The position numbers and the translations under genes are program-made. Shown piece by piece: positions 22,849-33,982 of a stretch of 64,000 nt of DNA. The first letter of the stretch is position 1. Each line of letters opens with the position of its first letter. Below the pieces are notes generated by a model. That model ran no database searches. It saw nothing but the letters and a program-made list of their open reading frames with translations, and was not told where the DNA came from. This stretch comes from Artemisia argyi. Lineage: Eukaryota > Streptophyta > Magnoliopsida > Asterales > Asteraceae. The DNA lies in the NCBI GenBank assembly GCA_030686995.1, contig CM060703.1:1706501-1770500 (forward strand), in the 5' to 3' direction.

Positions 22849-25800
22849 TACTTTCGGTTACACGATGTAGGGAGGGCAACCCGGATACATAATTGTTTTA
22901 AGCTTTGCCTTGTGAAGAGCTTACGAAACTGCAGAAAAGCATACTGCAAACAAAACAAACATACATCAATAAGAAGTATATAAAAGAATAACATGAACCA
23001 AACGCAATTACATATAAACGTGAGTACGTTTTTTTCACCATCAACTACAATTGTTTCATTACAAAATATAGCAACCCGGGATAAGATAAAGTTTCATTAC
23101 CTGATCTAACATCGCCGAATCATTCGGTACTGCCACCGGTGGTACTTCTCATCATACACAAATTAGCATTTAAACTAATATTCTTTCATATTGGAACCGT
23201 ACTAATTTTGGTGCTTATATAGCAGGCCAGTAAAAAATGAGGCTCAAATATGCACATATAGAATCGACTTTAAACACATGTCATGGGTGCAACCACAATT
23301 CTGGTTGCCCCGCCAAGTAATGGTCGTCGAAAAAATGTAACTGTACAAAATTATCATCATCGCCTTAATAACATGGCTGCAAATTACCAATGATAAAGGT
23401 AATTTTAGGAAGGGAGTAAAACTAAGATTTGGGCTCAGAAAAAGTAATGTCATCTGACTTCGTCAGTACACATAAAAAGGGCACTGGATTAATTTCATTC
23501 AGAAATCAATTTGGGTCACCATGGCTGCAAAACAGACCCAGACGCATAGTTATCGTTTATACTATGCCTTCTATTCATTGCCCCACCACAATACATTCAG
23601 ATCTTGAACGACCCATTTTGTTTCACCCAAATTATAGCAATCATCAATTCATCATAGCCCATTATCTTAATTAATTACTGAACTTCCAGCGAAAAAAAAA
23701 AGTGAAATTCGTGTGGGCCTATAAGCGGGCTTATTATAAACCCGGTTTCATTTTCCACAAAGACAACAACAACTAGCTTCTGTGATCCGGTTTTGTTTCT
23801 CTAACCCACATTATGCAGCAATTCATCATGTGGAGGTTGCTGAGGCATTTTTTTCGCGCACTCTGTCATCCTTCCCACATTATGCAGCAATTCATCATAC
23901 GCTATTATATTATATATATGATTAAATCAAAATCAATATGACGTCGGATTGCTTATGGGTTTTAACCCATGAAAGGATATTTATCTAATGATATTTATCT
24001 AGTGTTTATTTTGCGACGTTTTAAGCATGTTTTTGTTGTTGATACACATAAAAGGATTTACTTTTAAAGGAACATTAGGGGGTGTCTGGATTATTACCTT
24101 CTCTTATTTACGGGCCTATTGGCTTATTGCCATTCCGCTTTAATATACTCGCTGATAGGCAGTCCTAATTATAGGTGTGTACAAAAGTGAAGGCCAAATA
24201 TATATTGAGCAAAGGTCACTCACCATTGCTACATGCAAAGACTGATAGCATGACGGCCTTCGTTTCATCCTCGCACACGATTCCAATACACCGGAATCCT
24301 GAATATCAAAATGCAATAAACTGTATACCAGCAACTTATTGTAACTCAGGAGCGTCCGCCTGCATTAAAAAGAAATTGTTGTATAAGAGAAAGAAACTAA
24401 TAAGCGACAACGAATGAATATAAAAACGCAATAAACTGTATACCGGAAACTTTTTGTATACCAGCAACTATTAAAGGTGAGCTCTAGATGTAGTTTATAA
24501 ACACCATAGTATCTGCAATTGTATAATAGCTGCATTAAAAAGAAATTGCAATTGATACAGTAAAAAAAATCAAAGATATCTTTAAAAAATAAGAAATGTA
24601 TACACACAGTTGTAATTTAAAGGATTGCAAATCTAACCTTTTATGAAGCGCTTCTGAAAGTGCCTTGAGTTCACTTAACACACTGTATAGAGCTTAGATC
24701 AGGCTGCAAAGAACCCCTGTATAGAGCTTAGACCAGCAAACAATACCCAAAACCGGACACATCAGTGGCTTTTTTGGCTCAGACCTGTAATGGAAGCACG
24801 GGTCTCGAAAACATTTTGATTTCACCAGGCTGCAAAGAATCCCCAGCTGCATAGTAATCAGTTGTACTATGTCATCCGGTCATTGCCACGCCAGGTTACA
24901 TTAAAACCTTCAATGACCCATTCCAATTCGTTAAAAGTATAACAGTCATCACAGCTCGTAACCATTACCATATATGTATAGTGCACACGCAAAATGACAT
25001 AGCGACTTTTGTCGGCGAAAGATAAGGCTATTTTAACACCCAAAACAATGACACCACAAAGACCATGTATATATAACACTGTCAGGATCATTGGGCAAGA
25101 ATCGACAGGCCAAAGTAAGGCCACAATATTTGGCAGGAAACCCCACAATATTTGGCGAGAAACCCTCAAAGGAAAAGGCGGCGTTTTGAATACGGTTTAT
25201 ATAAATGTATAATATACATTCCTTTTGAGCAAATGAGACTCGGATAGCTACAGGCCCAAAAACAGGACATGCATGGCCGCCATGGCTGCAAACATACCAT
25301 GTTGCCCCGCCAAGATACAGACAATCTCAAGTTTTTCCGAACCCTTTCCTTCCATTCTCATAGACATGGTTTCCTTTTTTGCAAAATTACCGGGAATGGC
25401 AATTTTAAACATGGTCAGCCGAAACCATCAGGCAACATCACTGAATAAATGCAGGCTTATGCAAACCACCAACAAACCATAACAGGGTCACTTTCAAAAG
25501 CAAACTGCACTGAATGCATACCGCATCAGATGCACATAGCAAGGCAACATCAATGAATGCAGCCCGCTATATGCAAACTACCCATAAACAACATATATTG
25601 AACACGTGGCTGCTAACTCACATTGGAAGTGTGGCTGCCTCGGCAAGATGCGGGCGCAAGTAAAATGCTCATTCAAGGCCCATGATATGACTCTGAAATC
25701 AACGAAACCCCCAAATCAACAAAACCCCCAAATCAACGAAACCCTAATTTGAATTTCTTTTAAATAAAGACCCTAAATAAATCATGAATTAACGAAAATA

Positions 25801-25918
25801 AAGCACAATAAAGCATTAAAAAAAACTTACATATCAGCATATCATAGTCGATTAAACCCCCAAATCAACAAAACCCCCAAATCAACGAAACCCTAACCAC
25901 CTCCCATTTGTACTTTTT

Positions 25919-26122
25919 GGATAAGGAAGATCGAGATTTGTGGACAGTGAATCCACCAACCTCATACTTTATCTTTAGTAAAGTGGATTTGTAGAAAAAC
26001 GGGAGCAAATGGACCAAAATGGATAAGGAAGATCGAGATTTGTGGACAACAACACCACCAACCTCATACTTTATCTTTAGTAAAGTGGACTTGTAGAAAA
26101 ACGGGAGCAAATGGACCAAAAT
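25919..26122. repeat. 102 bp tandem duplication inside a minus-strand frame
   Basis: Units 25919-26020 and 26021-26122 differ at few positions. The length is 34 codons, so the minus-strand frame 25865-26218 stays open and repeats ILVHLLPFFYKSTLLKIKYE once. The protein is not recognised and the frame may be chance. Confidence 0.8.
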
Positions 26123-26322
26123 GACCAGGCTAAAGGAGCCCGCTAATTTTGGCGGGAAATCCAGTGCAAAAACGGCGTCGTGTGCACATGTTTTAATATA
26201 AACCTGTAATTTCGACATGCGCTGGTTAATACATTATTTGGGCCTCTATAACCCACTAAAAGTTGTAGTGGACTTTCATTGTGGTTATTTCATTGACTAT
26301 TGAATTTGTCATTTATTATACA

Positions 26323-26667
26323 CTAGCAGGGTATCCGCGCAATGCGACAGCAGATACCTTGTGATTAAATTTTATGGCGAGCACATGTTTATCATTTACA
26401 TGTGTTTTCTAACAATAGCTTTATGTATTTTGATTTCCGGTGAACTATGCATTTTAATTTATTACAATTTTTTTACAATAAATGTACGGATGTCAAGAAT
26501 TTCATGTCATATTTCAACTATTTAACCATTGACAAATTTTTTTATTATACAATTATAATAATAAATATTTTAGTAAGCAACGGTTTTTCGTTGTTCAAAA
26601 TGACTACATGATTTATATAAAGTTATTTCAGGGTACCCGTCGCCGCAACACGCGGATACCCAGCTAG
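26323..26667. mobile_element. Short element with Helitron 3'-type ends on both sides
   Basis: The left end CTAGCAGGGTATCCGCG and right end CGCGGATACCCAGCTAG are inverted copies (16 of 17 bp). Each is followed inward by a GC hairpin like a Helitron 3' terminus. Flanking bases are A on the left and T on the right, the Helitron target pair. The AT-rich 345 bp interior encodes nothing. Confidence 0.55.
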
Positions 26668-26942
26668 TTAGAATAATGTAGAAGTTGGCTAGTTGAATAA
26701 AATTTGTTTCTAACAATGTTCCCATAAATCTTATCAAATTCATAATCCACCATTAAACTTTAACTATGCAAGCCTCAAAACGGCGTGTCCACTAGCACTT
26801 AATCTTCAACTCTCTTCGTTTGTTACTATGTTTGTTCGACTTAGATTACAAATACAACCAATTATAAGACGATAAAAATGATCTAAAGTCAAGTCCTTGT
26901 CACATTAATATGTCAAAATTTTTTTTTCTTTTTTTTTTAATG

Positions 26943-26973
<31 letters not shown>

Positions 26974-27612
26974 GGTTCAACTACGTCTTTTGAGCCAAAC
27001 TAGACTGTACTCATAATACTAGCAGTGTTATTCAGTAATATCAATTGCATCAAAACAATATTTAATTTATTACTCCGTATAATATTAGTTTACGTACCCT
27101 ACTCTATAAATACTCCACATGTTAAGATCATCCTACAAGGAAACAAAAGGAAAAAAAAATAAAAAAAATAAAAAAAACATATCACTTTCTAATTATGGGA
27201 AGTGTTGCAGTGGAGTCACCAGAGACCACCAACAATAATAGACTACATGAGGAAGAACATGATGATGAAGAATCTCCGATAGAACAAGTCCGGCTAACCG
27301 TGCTGACCACAGATGACCCGAGACAATCTGTTTGGACGTTTCGGATGTGGATATTGGGCCTGGTTTCATGTGTGCTCCTTTCATTTCTAAACCAATTCTT
27401 CGCATACCGGACATCACCATTGGTTGTCACTCAGATCACAATTCAGGTCTGAATAAGCATATATATCATGCAGTTCAACAAATATTATTTCAGTCAGGAC
27501 AAACGATTTGCATTTAGAAACTTGTGCGTGAAAATATATACTCCGTACATGTAGGCACATATGTAATGCTAGAAACTAGGCACACTTGTTATCAGTCGAC
27601 GTACATTTAGAC

Positions 27613-28325
27613 CAGTAGCGGAACTAGAGGGTGTCCTGCAATATCTGGATACGCTACTGAAATTTTGAATAGTTGTGCTAAATTTTGTAAATACGTCTTG
27701 GATTTTCAAGAATGCATCAAACTCAATCGTTTTGATGTAATCGTATCTTTTTGTTTTCATTGTTTCCCTTAATTATAGGGTTAATGGCAGATACTTTTTC
27801 ATTCGTACCATTATCAGATATGAAATAAAAATATTACCACAATACCCATCAAACATTACATTTTTGTGCCGATATCAGCAACTTCATCATTTTTACTTTC
27901 AAAATTCACGTCATGTGACACATGTACATGTCATGCCCCCTTTTTTGTACCATTAGGTTCAATGTCGGCCCTTAATACACACTGATAGGTTGTATATGTT
28001 AGTGTTAGGGTTATATGTGTTTTTATTGGGGAAGACGACCTAAAGGTGTGTATAAGGGGCTGACATGGAACCTAACGGTACAAAAAAAGGGCATGACATG
28101 TACATGTGTCACATGACGTGAATTTTGAAAGTAAAAATGACAAAGTTGCTGATATCGGCACAAAAATGCAATGTTTGATAGGTATTGTGGTAATATTTTT
28201 AGTTCATATTTGATAATTGCACAAATGAAAAAATATGTTACTATTATATGCAATTAACCCTTAATTATATGACCTTTAATAAAATTTTGTGCACCCGATC
28301 ACCCGTATTATTGGTTCCACCACTC
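27613..28325. mobile_element. hAT-like element in OPT intron 1
   Basis: The ends CAGTAGCGGAAC and GTTCCACCACT are an imperfect inverted repeat. ATTTAGAC (27605-27612) and CTTTAGAC (28325-28332) flank it, a 7-8 bp target repeat. It contains no transposase and is itself interrupted by the 483 bp element at 27778. Confidence 0.55.
27778..28260. mobile_element. Foldback Mutator-like MITE nested in the hAT-like element
   Basis: The 9 bp direct repeat TTAATTATA flanks it exactly (27769-27777, 28261-28269). The ends read GGGTTAATGGCA and TGCAATTAACCC, and the two halves pair for about 230 bp, including GTCACATGACGTGAATTTTG on the right and its complement on the left. No coding potential; open frames on both strands are shadows of the palindrome. 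Confidence 0.85.
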
Positions 28326-29976
28326 TTTAGACATACCAATAACTTTTGTATAACTGACATATATAGGTGGCGACACTTCCAATAGGACGGTTAATGGCAA
28401 AGCTCCTTCCCACCACCAAGTTTAGTATTCCAGGATGTGGTTCCCGCAATTTTTCCTTGAATCCAGGACCTTTTAACATGAAAGAACATGTGCTGATTAC
28501 GATATTTGCTAACGCTGGAGCTGCTTCTGGTAACGGACCAGCTTATGCCGTTGGTATTGTGAATATAATAAAGGCATTTTATGCTCGGAATATTTCTTTC
28601 ATGGCGGCTTGGCTCCACTACTACAAATTTTAGAATAGAGCCCCCCTAATAAAGCCATGTTTATATAAAAAACAGGGCTCTATAAAGAGTTCCGTCAAAT
28701 TCAAGAGCATAAATCCCGGTTTTAAAATAGAGAAACCGGGCTCTATTAAAAAAAAGACATAGAGTCATGTTTTCATTAAGAAACCGGGCTTTAATAGTTT
28801 GATTTTTCACTTGAGCATTGAGCGGGATTTCTCCCTCTTATTTTTTTTCACTTTGCCTTCCATTTCACCTACCAAACCCAAATCTGAATAAAACCTAAAT
28901 CACTTTTTACTTTGTTCCCAATACCACACAACCACAACCTAATGTCCAACTAACACTTCAAGCTAGATATCATCTCCACAACCACACACCACTGCCTCCG
29001 CCGTCGCGCACCACCACCACATCGCCACCGCCGTGTTGCCGCCCTAATTGCTAATTAGGAGGTATAGCATCCATTTTATTTACTATGCAGCTAAATGTTT
29101 TTTACTATTCAATTTTCTAGCGATTACATACCAGTATATGTTATTCAATATGTTGAGTTTGATTTAGGCATTTAATTGTTGAGTTTCAATATCCAGTATG
29201 TAATGCTTAAGTGATATATTTTCTAGTTGAATACAAGGTGCTTGATGAAATGCTTAAGTGATATATGACAATCATATCCATGGATCTTACCTGTTCGTAT
29301 CTCTTAGTGCACGGTTTTGATTAGTGATATTGCAACACCATAGATTCTATGAGGAACCGTGAAACACCTTCTATTTCGTTCATAACTTTTTTGGTACAAA
29401 TGTATAAATTTGGATGCTTAATATGTCCCATTCAGTTGACAGTTAACAGTGGTCGTAAGAAAAGAAAAAAAAAAGAATAGTCTTCTAGTTGCGATAGAAA
29501 TGTGTCATGAATTGTTCTCTATCTGATGCATATTTCTTCCTAGAATACTAAAGGTATAATCTTTGATTGATTTATGTCACAACGACAAGTGGAATAAGAA
29601 GTTCTTTAGTGGGAGGTGTATGACTTGAATTAGGAGAGTCCTTGCTATGGTATTACCTTTTTAGCATCAAGATTTTGTTGCTTATGCATGATTTGTGTAT
29701 AACAAGGCTAACTGATTTGAGCATCTTCAATGCTTTGCTCAATGGGGCTTCCAAGTTGGGTGTGCCTACATTATACACCTGACATTTGGTCAGAGAGGGT
29801 TAATTAACCATATGTATTGTTCTAGCACCTGTAGGGTCTTTAACTCTGTTTTACATTAACTGTGTTCTCTCTTCATGTGTTGCCTTCGAATGATATATCA
29901 AATCACTCGTCTTTTAGAAAGTATAATTTGGTAACAACTATTTTGGCCCATTGAAATACTTATTGCTCATACACAG

Positions 29977-30402
29977 AAGTTTTTCCTTAATCTTAAGGGT
30001 CCCATAAAGAAGTTTGTCCTCTGTATACCAGTTAACAAGATATTTGATGTTAAGGATGTTAGTCATTGGATTATGTTTTTGTCAAGAGGAGGAATTAAGG
30101 AGTTCACTCTTATAAACATGATGAATCCAACACCAGTTAAGTTGCCCACCCATCTTTTTTCATGTGTAGACTTGAAAAGTTTGAAGCTTCGTAACTGTGT
30201 TTTCCATCATGTACCAAGTTTTCTTGGTTTTACACATCCATGGAGCTTAGAATTGGATTGTGTAATATTTGATGGTTACACTTTAGGGGAACTTGTCACT
30301 TACTGCCCCTTACTTAGGATTCTGCGTTACTATCTTCCTGGCATAGGGGAAGTTATCATTCTCTGCCCCTTACTTAGGATTCTGGGTCAATCACAACTTT
30401 GA
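29977..30402 (+). pseudogene. Captured F-box/FBD/LRR gene fragment inside the CACTA element
   Basis: The frame opens after a possible acceptor (ACACAG, 29971-29976) and encodes KKFVLCIPV, SHWIMFLSRGGIKEFTL, KLPTHLFSCVDLKSLKLRNC and LGELVTYCPLLRIL. This is the leucine-rich segment of plant F-box/FBD/LRR proteins. The F-box and FBD ends are missing. A local duplication repeats CTGCCCCTTACTTAGGATTCT at 30304 and 30364 before the stop. Confidence 0.75.
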
Positions 30403-31482
30403 TTTCCATGTTCCAATTCTTAGCTTGGAGCTAGTTTTTCTTGGCAAAATCCGCCCTATGATTGGGTTGTGGCGTCGCTTATCAAGCTATAGATATCTTT
30501 TAATAATATCATTCAGCTTTTGCAGGCGTGCTTAAAAAATGTATGTGAATTATAGTTTATATGATACTTTCTTATTTAAGTACGTATTTGGTTTACTTGT
30601 TTTTTCATACTTGGGGTTGTTATTCGTATAAACTCTATTTGATTTGACTGTTAATATTTTTCAGGTTGGTTTTCAGGATGTGCGGGCTCTGTTGTAAGAA
30701 TTTTCACGTTCTATCCTAAACGAGGTTTCGTGAAGTGAAACTCTGACAGCAGAGTAAAACTACTGTAGTGCAAACTTCGTTGCAGTCTTATTTGAAATGG
30801 TTCGATTCAAGTAAGATTTCGTTCGTTATATTATTACTCCTTCCTTAACAGATGAGTTATGCATAAGAATCTTAGACACATACTGTAAGAAGGATGCATC
30901 CTTGCTGTATTCGTAATTGTAGCAACCCTTAACGTGAATATGTAGGTTATTTAATATTTATTGATTGCTACTGCCTCCATTTATGTCAACCAGGTCGGTC
31001 TTGCAGCAACTCACCAGACATAGAACTATGCTAGGATGATTAAGCTGCTTTCTTTCTCAAACGTGTGGCTATCGCTTCCATCCTTTTGGTTTAATTTGTC
31101 AGATTAGCGGTTTCATAAGGTGGCGAATTCTGGGAATTCTAAGAGCAGACTCAAGATTGTAGCTTATATTAAGCTCAAATGCTTTTGTATGGATAATTAT
31201 GCTTAGGATTTTGTATAATGGATGACATATGAAAATTTCAAGCCATGACCTTTTTTTTTCTTCAAGTTTTAATTTATTGGATGAATTGCTTTTTTATTAT
31301 TATTATTTTTTTAATAATTTGTTCTATAATAGAGCCATGTTTATGATTAGAAAACATGGCTTTATGTTTTTTTTAAACAAATGATTTCACATAGAGCCAG
31401 GTTCCTTAGTTAAAAACAGGGCTTTAAAGTGAGGTATAGAGCCCGTTTTTCAAACAGGGCTTTATTGCTATTTTGCATAGAG

Positions 31483-31515
<33 letters not shown>
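31483..31515. repeat. Poly(C) tract, 33 bp
   Basis: An unbroken run of C extends an AGAGCCC sub-terminal word of the CACTA element. Confidence 0.95.
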
Positions 31516-31517
<2 letters not shown>

Positions 31518-32534
31518 TTGAGCCCTCACCCAAAACCGGGATCTATGTGGTGTTTCAACCGGGCTCTATTGCCTTTTTTGTAGTAGTGCTCCTCATTATC
31601 ACCACTCAAGTAAGCCTTTTTGCAGTCTACTTTTCATGATCATGTACGTGAAATAAAAAGTAAGTATACAAACTGCATTTCGTAATTGTGTTCGAAATAT
31701 TGCTTAACTTAAAAAAAATAAAAACAGGTTTCTCCTTTTAAATGTAAGCATTCAGTTGGTGAATCTTGAGTCTTGAATATACGCGCTCCAAAGAATCAAA
31801 ACCAACATGAAATTCAATTGATGTTGTTTCGCGTTACGTTCATAATTTGGGTGAGGCTTGATGCTGACATGTGCCATTGGTCTACAGGTTTTAGGATACG
31901 GCTGGGCCGGGATTTTAAGGAAATACGTGGTTGAACTGTCACACATGTGGTGGCCGAGCACCCTCGTCCAGATCTCCTTGTTCCGGTATGTTATATCAAC
32001 ATCTATGAACTGTCTCAAACTAAACTACAAAACCTTCAATTTATATGAGTTTATATAACTTGATTATAAGTACGTATAGGAAAAAACTAGTTATAAGTCT
32101 CTAACACGCACAGAGTTTACACATAAATCAATTTTATTTTGAGATTTTAGTTTAATTATGGACATTTAAAATTTTGATAGTGTTTAATGTTTTGTAATTG
32201 TGTTATAAGTACAACTGATAATTTTGCAAGGTTTTTTACATAAACTTTTTCATTATGCATTAATATCGTTTAATATTTTGTAAATATTTTTGTTGAATGA
32301 AGAATTTGACTTTATTTAACTTGCATGATGTTGAGGTTGATGTTGCTATTTAAATTTAACTATTGATATCATGTTGTACACAATATGCGAATAATTAGTG
32401 TTGATGAAGTTAATACATAAAAAAAAAATTAAAAATGTTTTTCCGGATATATTTATTTAAACTTTAAATAGGAAATACATGAGTCATTGTTATAAGTATA
32501 CATGAATTTAATCTATATTAATATTGATATTTAT

Positions 32535-32931
32535 CAAGCTTGCAAAAATAGTGAATCAAGCTTGCAAAAATAGTGAATCAGTTGTCGCCTTGTCGGTCGG
32601 CCGAACCCCTTGTAGCTTGTAATCGATTTAGACGAGATTAATCGGATTGTCATTTCCGGCAATTTTTGGGTATTTTTGGCGAATTTTAGGTTTTTCCGAC
32701 AAGATTTTCCTTAAAAACAATTTGTAATAGATATAAACAACGATTATAAATGATTAAAATAAGCTTACAGCAAGTTTTGGGTATTTCCAGCGAGATTTAC
32801 ACGTTTTCAGCAAGTTTGACTACTGTTGACCGTCGTTGACCATGTTGACCAATTTACACAAATTGAAAATATTGGCGGCCAGTTAGCACCTAGGCGGCGA
32901 TTAATCGGCCTTGTACGTCATTTTTTGCAAC
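32535..32931. mobile_element. Mutator-like MITE, GTTGCAAAAA family, copy 2 (inverted)
   Basis: Reverse-complement relative of 20058-20465, in OPT intron 3. The 10 bp repeat TGATATTTAT flanks it (32525-32534, 32932-32941). The left end holds a 22 bp tandem duplication of AGCTTGCAAAAATAGTGAAT. Shared inner words include TTAGCACCTAGGCGGCGATT. Confidence 0.75.
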
Positions 32932-33727
32932 TGATATTTATAAAAAAAATAGTTATTAGACAAAGATGTTACTAAATTTAAAAAATAAATAAATAAATAA
33001 ATAAAAATAAAAAATGCACCTAAGGTACTGAACTTTCATTTTGTTAGCTTGTGTTATAGAAATTTTATGAAACATACTCTTCTATAATTTCAGTGTTAAT
33101 CAGAGTGACTTAGCATATATTTTTGGATAAGTTAAGTAATATAAATGTTGTGTTTTTACAAGTTCAGTTATGTTTACATATAATTTTATAAGTTCGGTGA
33201 TGTTTACGTATAATTTTATAAGTTCAACGGCCTTAAAATGTTTGTTCTGTAAGTTCAGTAACTTAAGTGAACAAAATAAAAATTAGGTATCTTATGTCCA
33301 TTTTTTGAATAGTTTAATAGCATATTTGTATAATAACCCTTATAAAAATAACATATACGGTATTGTATTTGTTAAAATATAAAGTTTATGAGGTATAAAA
33401 TTTACGAGAGTATTTGTTTATTTTTTAAAGTTATTAAAAAACATGAAAACTCATAAGTTTACATTTAACTTCATATAATTTATTAAAAATTTAACCAAAT
33501 AAAGTTTTTATTAATTACCTCATTTTTTTTTTTAGTTTTTATATTTATAATTTTGACAACTATATTTTTATGTTTTTTTTTCAACACCAAATTTTTCTGT
33601 TAAATTTATCAAAGTTTGTCAAATTTTTTCAATTTTGACTTTCAGTTGAACAATAAAAATGCTTAATTTTGTGTACATGAAAAAAAAGCTCTCTAATTGG
33701 TCCAATTAAATACTTCTAAAAAATGTA

Positions 33728-33982
33728 CTCCCTCCATCCCACATTAAATGTCTGGTTTGACTTTTTAAAGTTTTTCTTTCTCAACTTTGATCTTAAATAT
33801 TTTGGTTTGTGTAATATAATACTTGATACAAAATGTATAAATGAATTAAGTTTTAAGTGTATTTTCATTGCGTATAAATTTTATCAAATATTATATAACA
33901 CAAGAAAAAATATTTAAAGTCAAAGTTGATAAAGAAAGACTTGAAAAGTCAAACCTGAACATTTAATATGAGACGGAGGGAG
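33728..33982. mobile_element. Stowaway-type MITE in OPT intron 3
   Basis: The ends CTCCCTCCATCCCACATTAA and its complement at GACGGAGGGAG are flanked by TA. The arms pair for about 70 bp (TTTGACTTTT, CTCAACTTTGA). Confidence 0.85.

Larger units (their letters stand above)
21920..26321 (-). mobile_element. Helitron-like region with internal repeats
   Basis: The left edge, ACTAG then GGCAATAATCCGCCGCGTTGCGGGCGGGCC, is a minus-strand Helitron 3' end: hairpin, short spacer, CTAG, host T. The other end is not located, so the right border is set by the next Helitron-type end. Inside are gene-like remnants on the minus strand and a ~70 bp module (GGCTGCAAA...CCCCGCCAAG) at about 23285, 23521, 24829 and 25281. 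CCCCCAAATCAACAAAACCC text is present at 25705 and 25858. No Rep/helicase motif was recognised. Confidence 0.4.
28616..31588. mobile_element. Non-autonomous CACTA transposon (Pack-CACTA) in OPT exon 2
   Basis: It begins CACTACTACAAATTTT and ends TTTTTTGTAGTAGTG, with 3 bp CTC duplicated at 28613-28615 and 31589-31591: the full signature of a CACTA element. Sub-terminal regions (28630-28800, 31325-31575) are packed with AGAGCC and GGGCTCT words in both orientations, as in the transposase-binding regions of this superfamily. The interior has an untranslated-leader-like stretch rich in ACCACCACC and a captured F-box/FBD fragment but no transposase. Removing the element and one CTC restores the OPT reading frame at this point. 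Confidence 0.93.

Noticed and set aside
27182..27430. Minus-strand frames opposite OPT exon 1
   Set aside because: OPT exon 1 on the plus strand is clearly coding; these are shadows.
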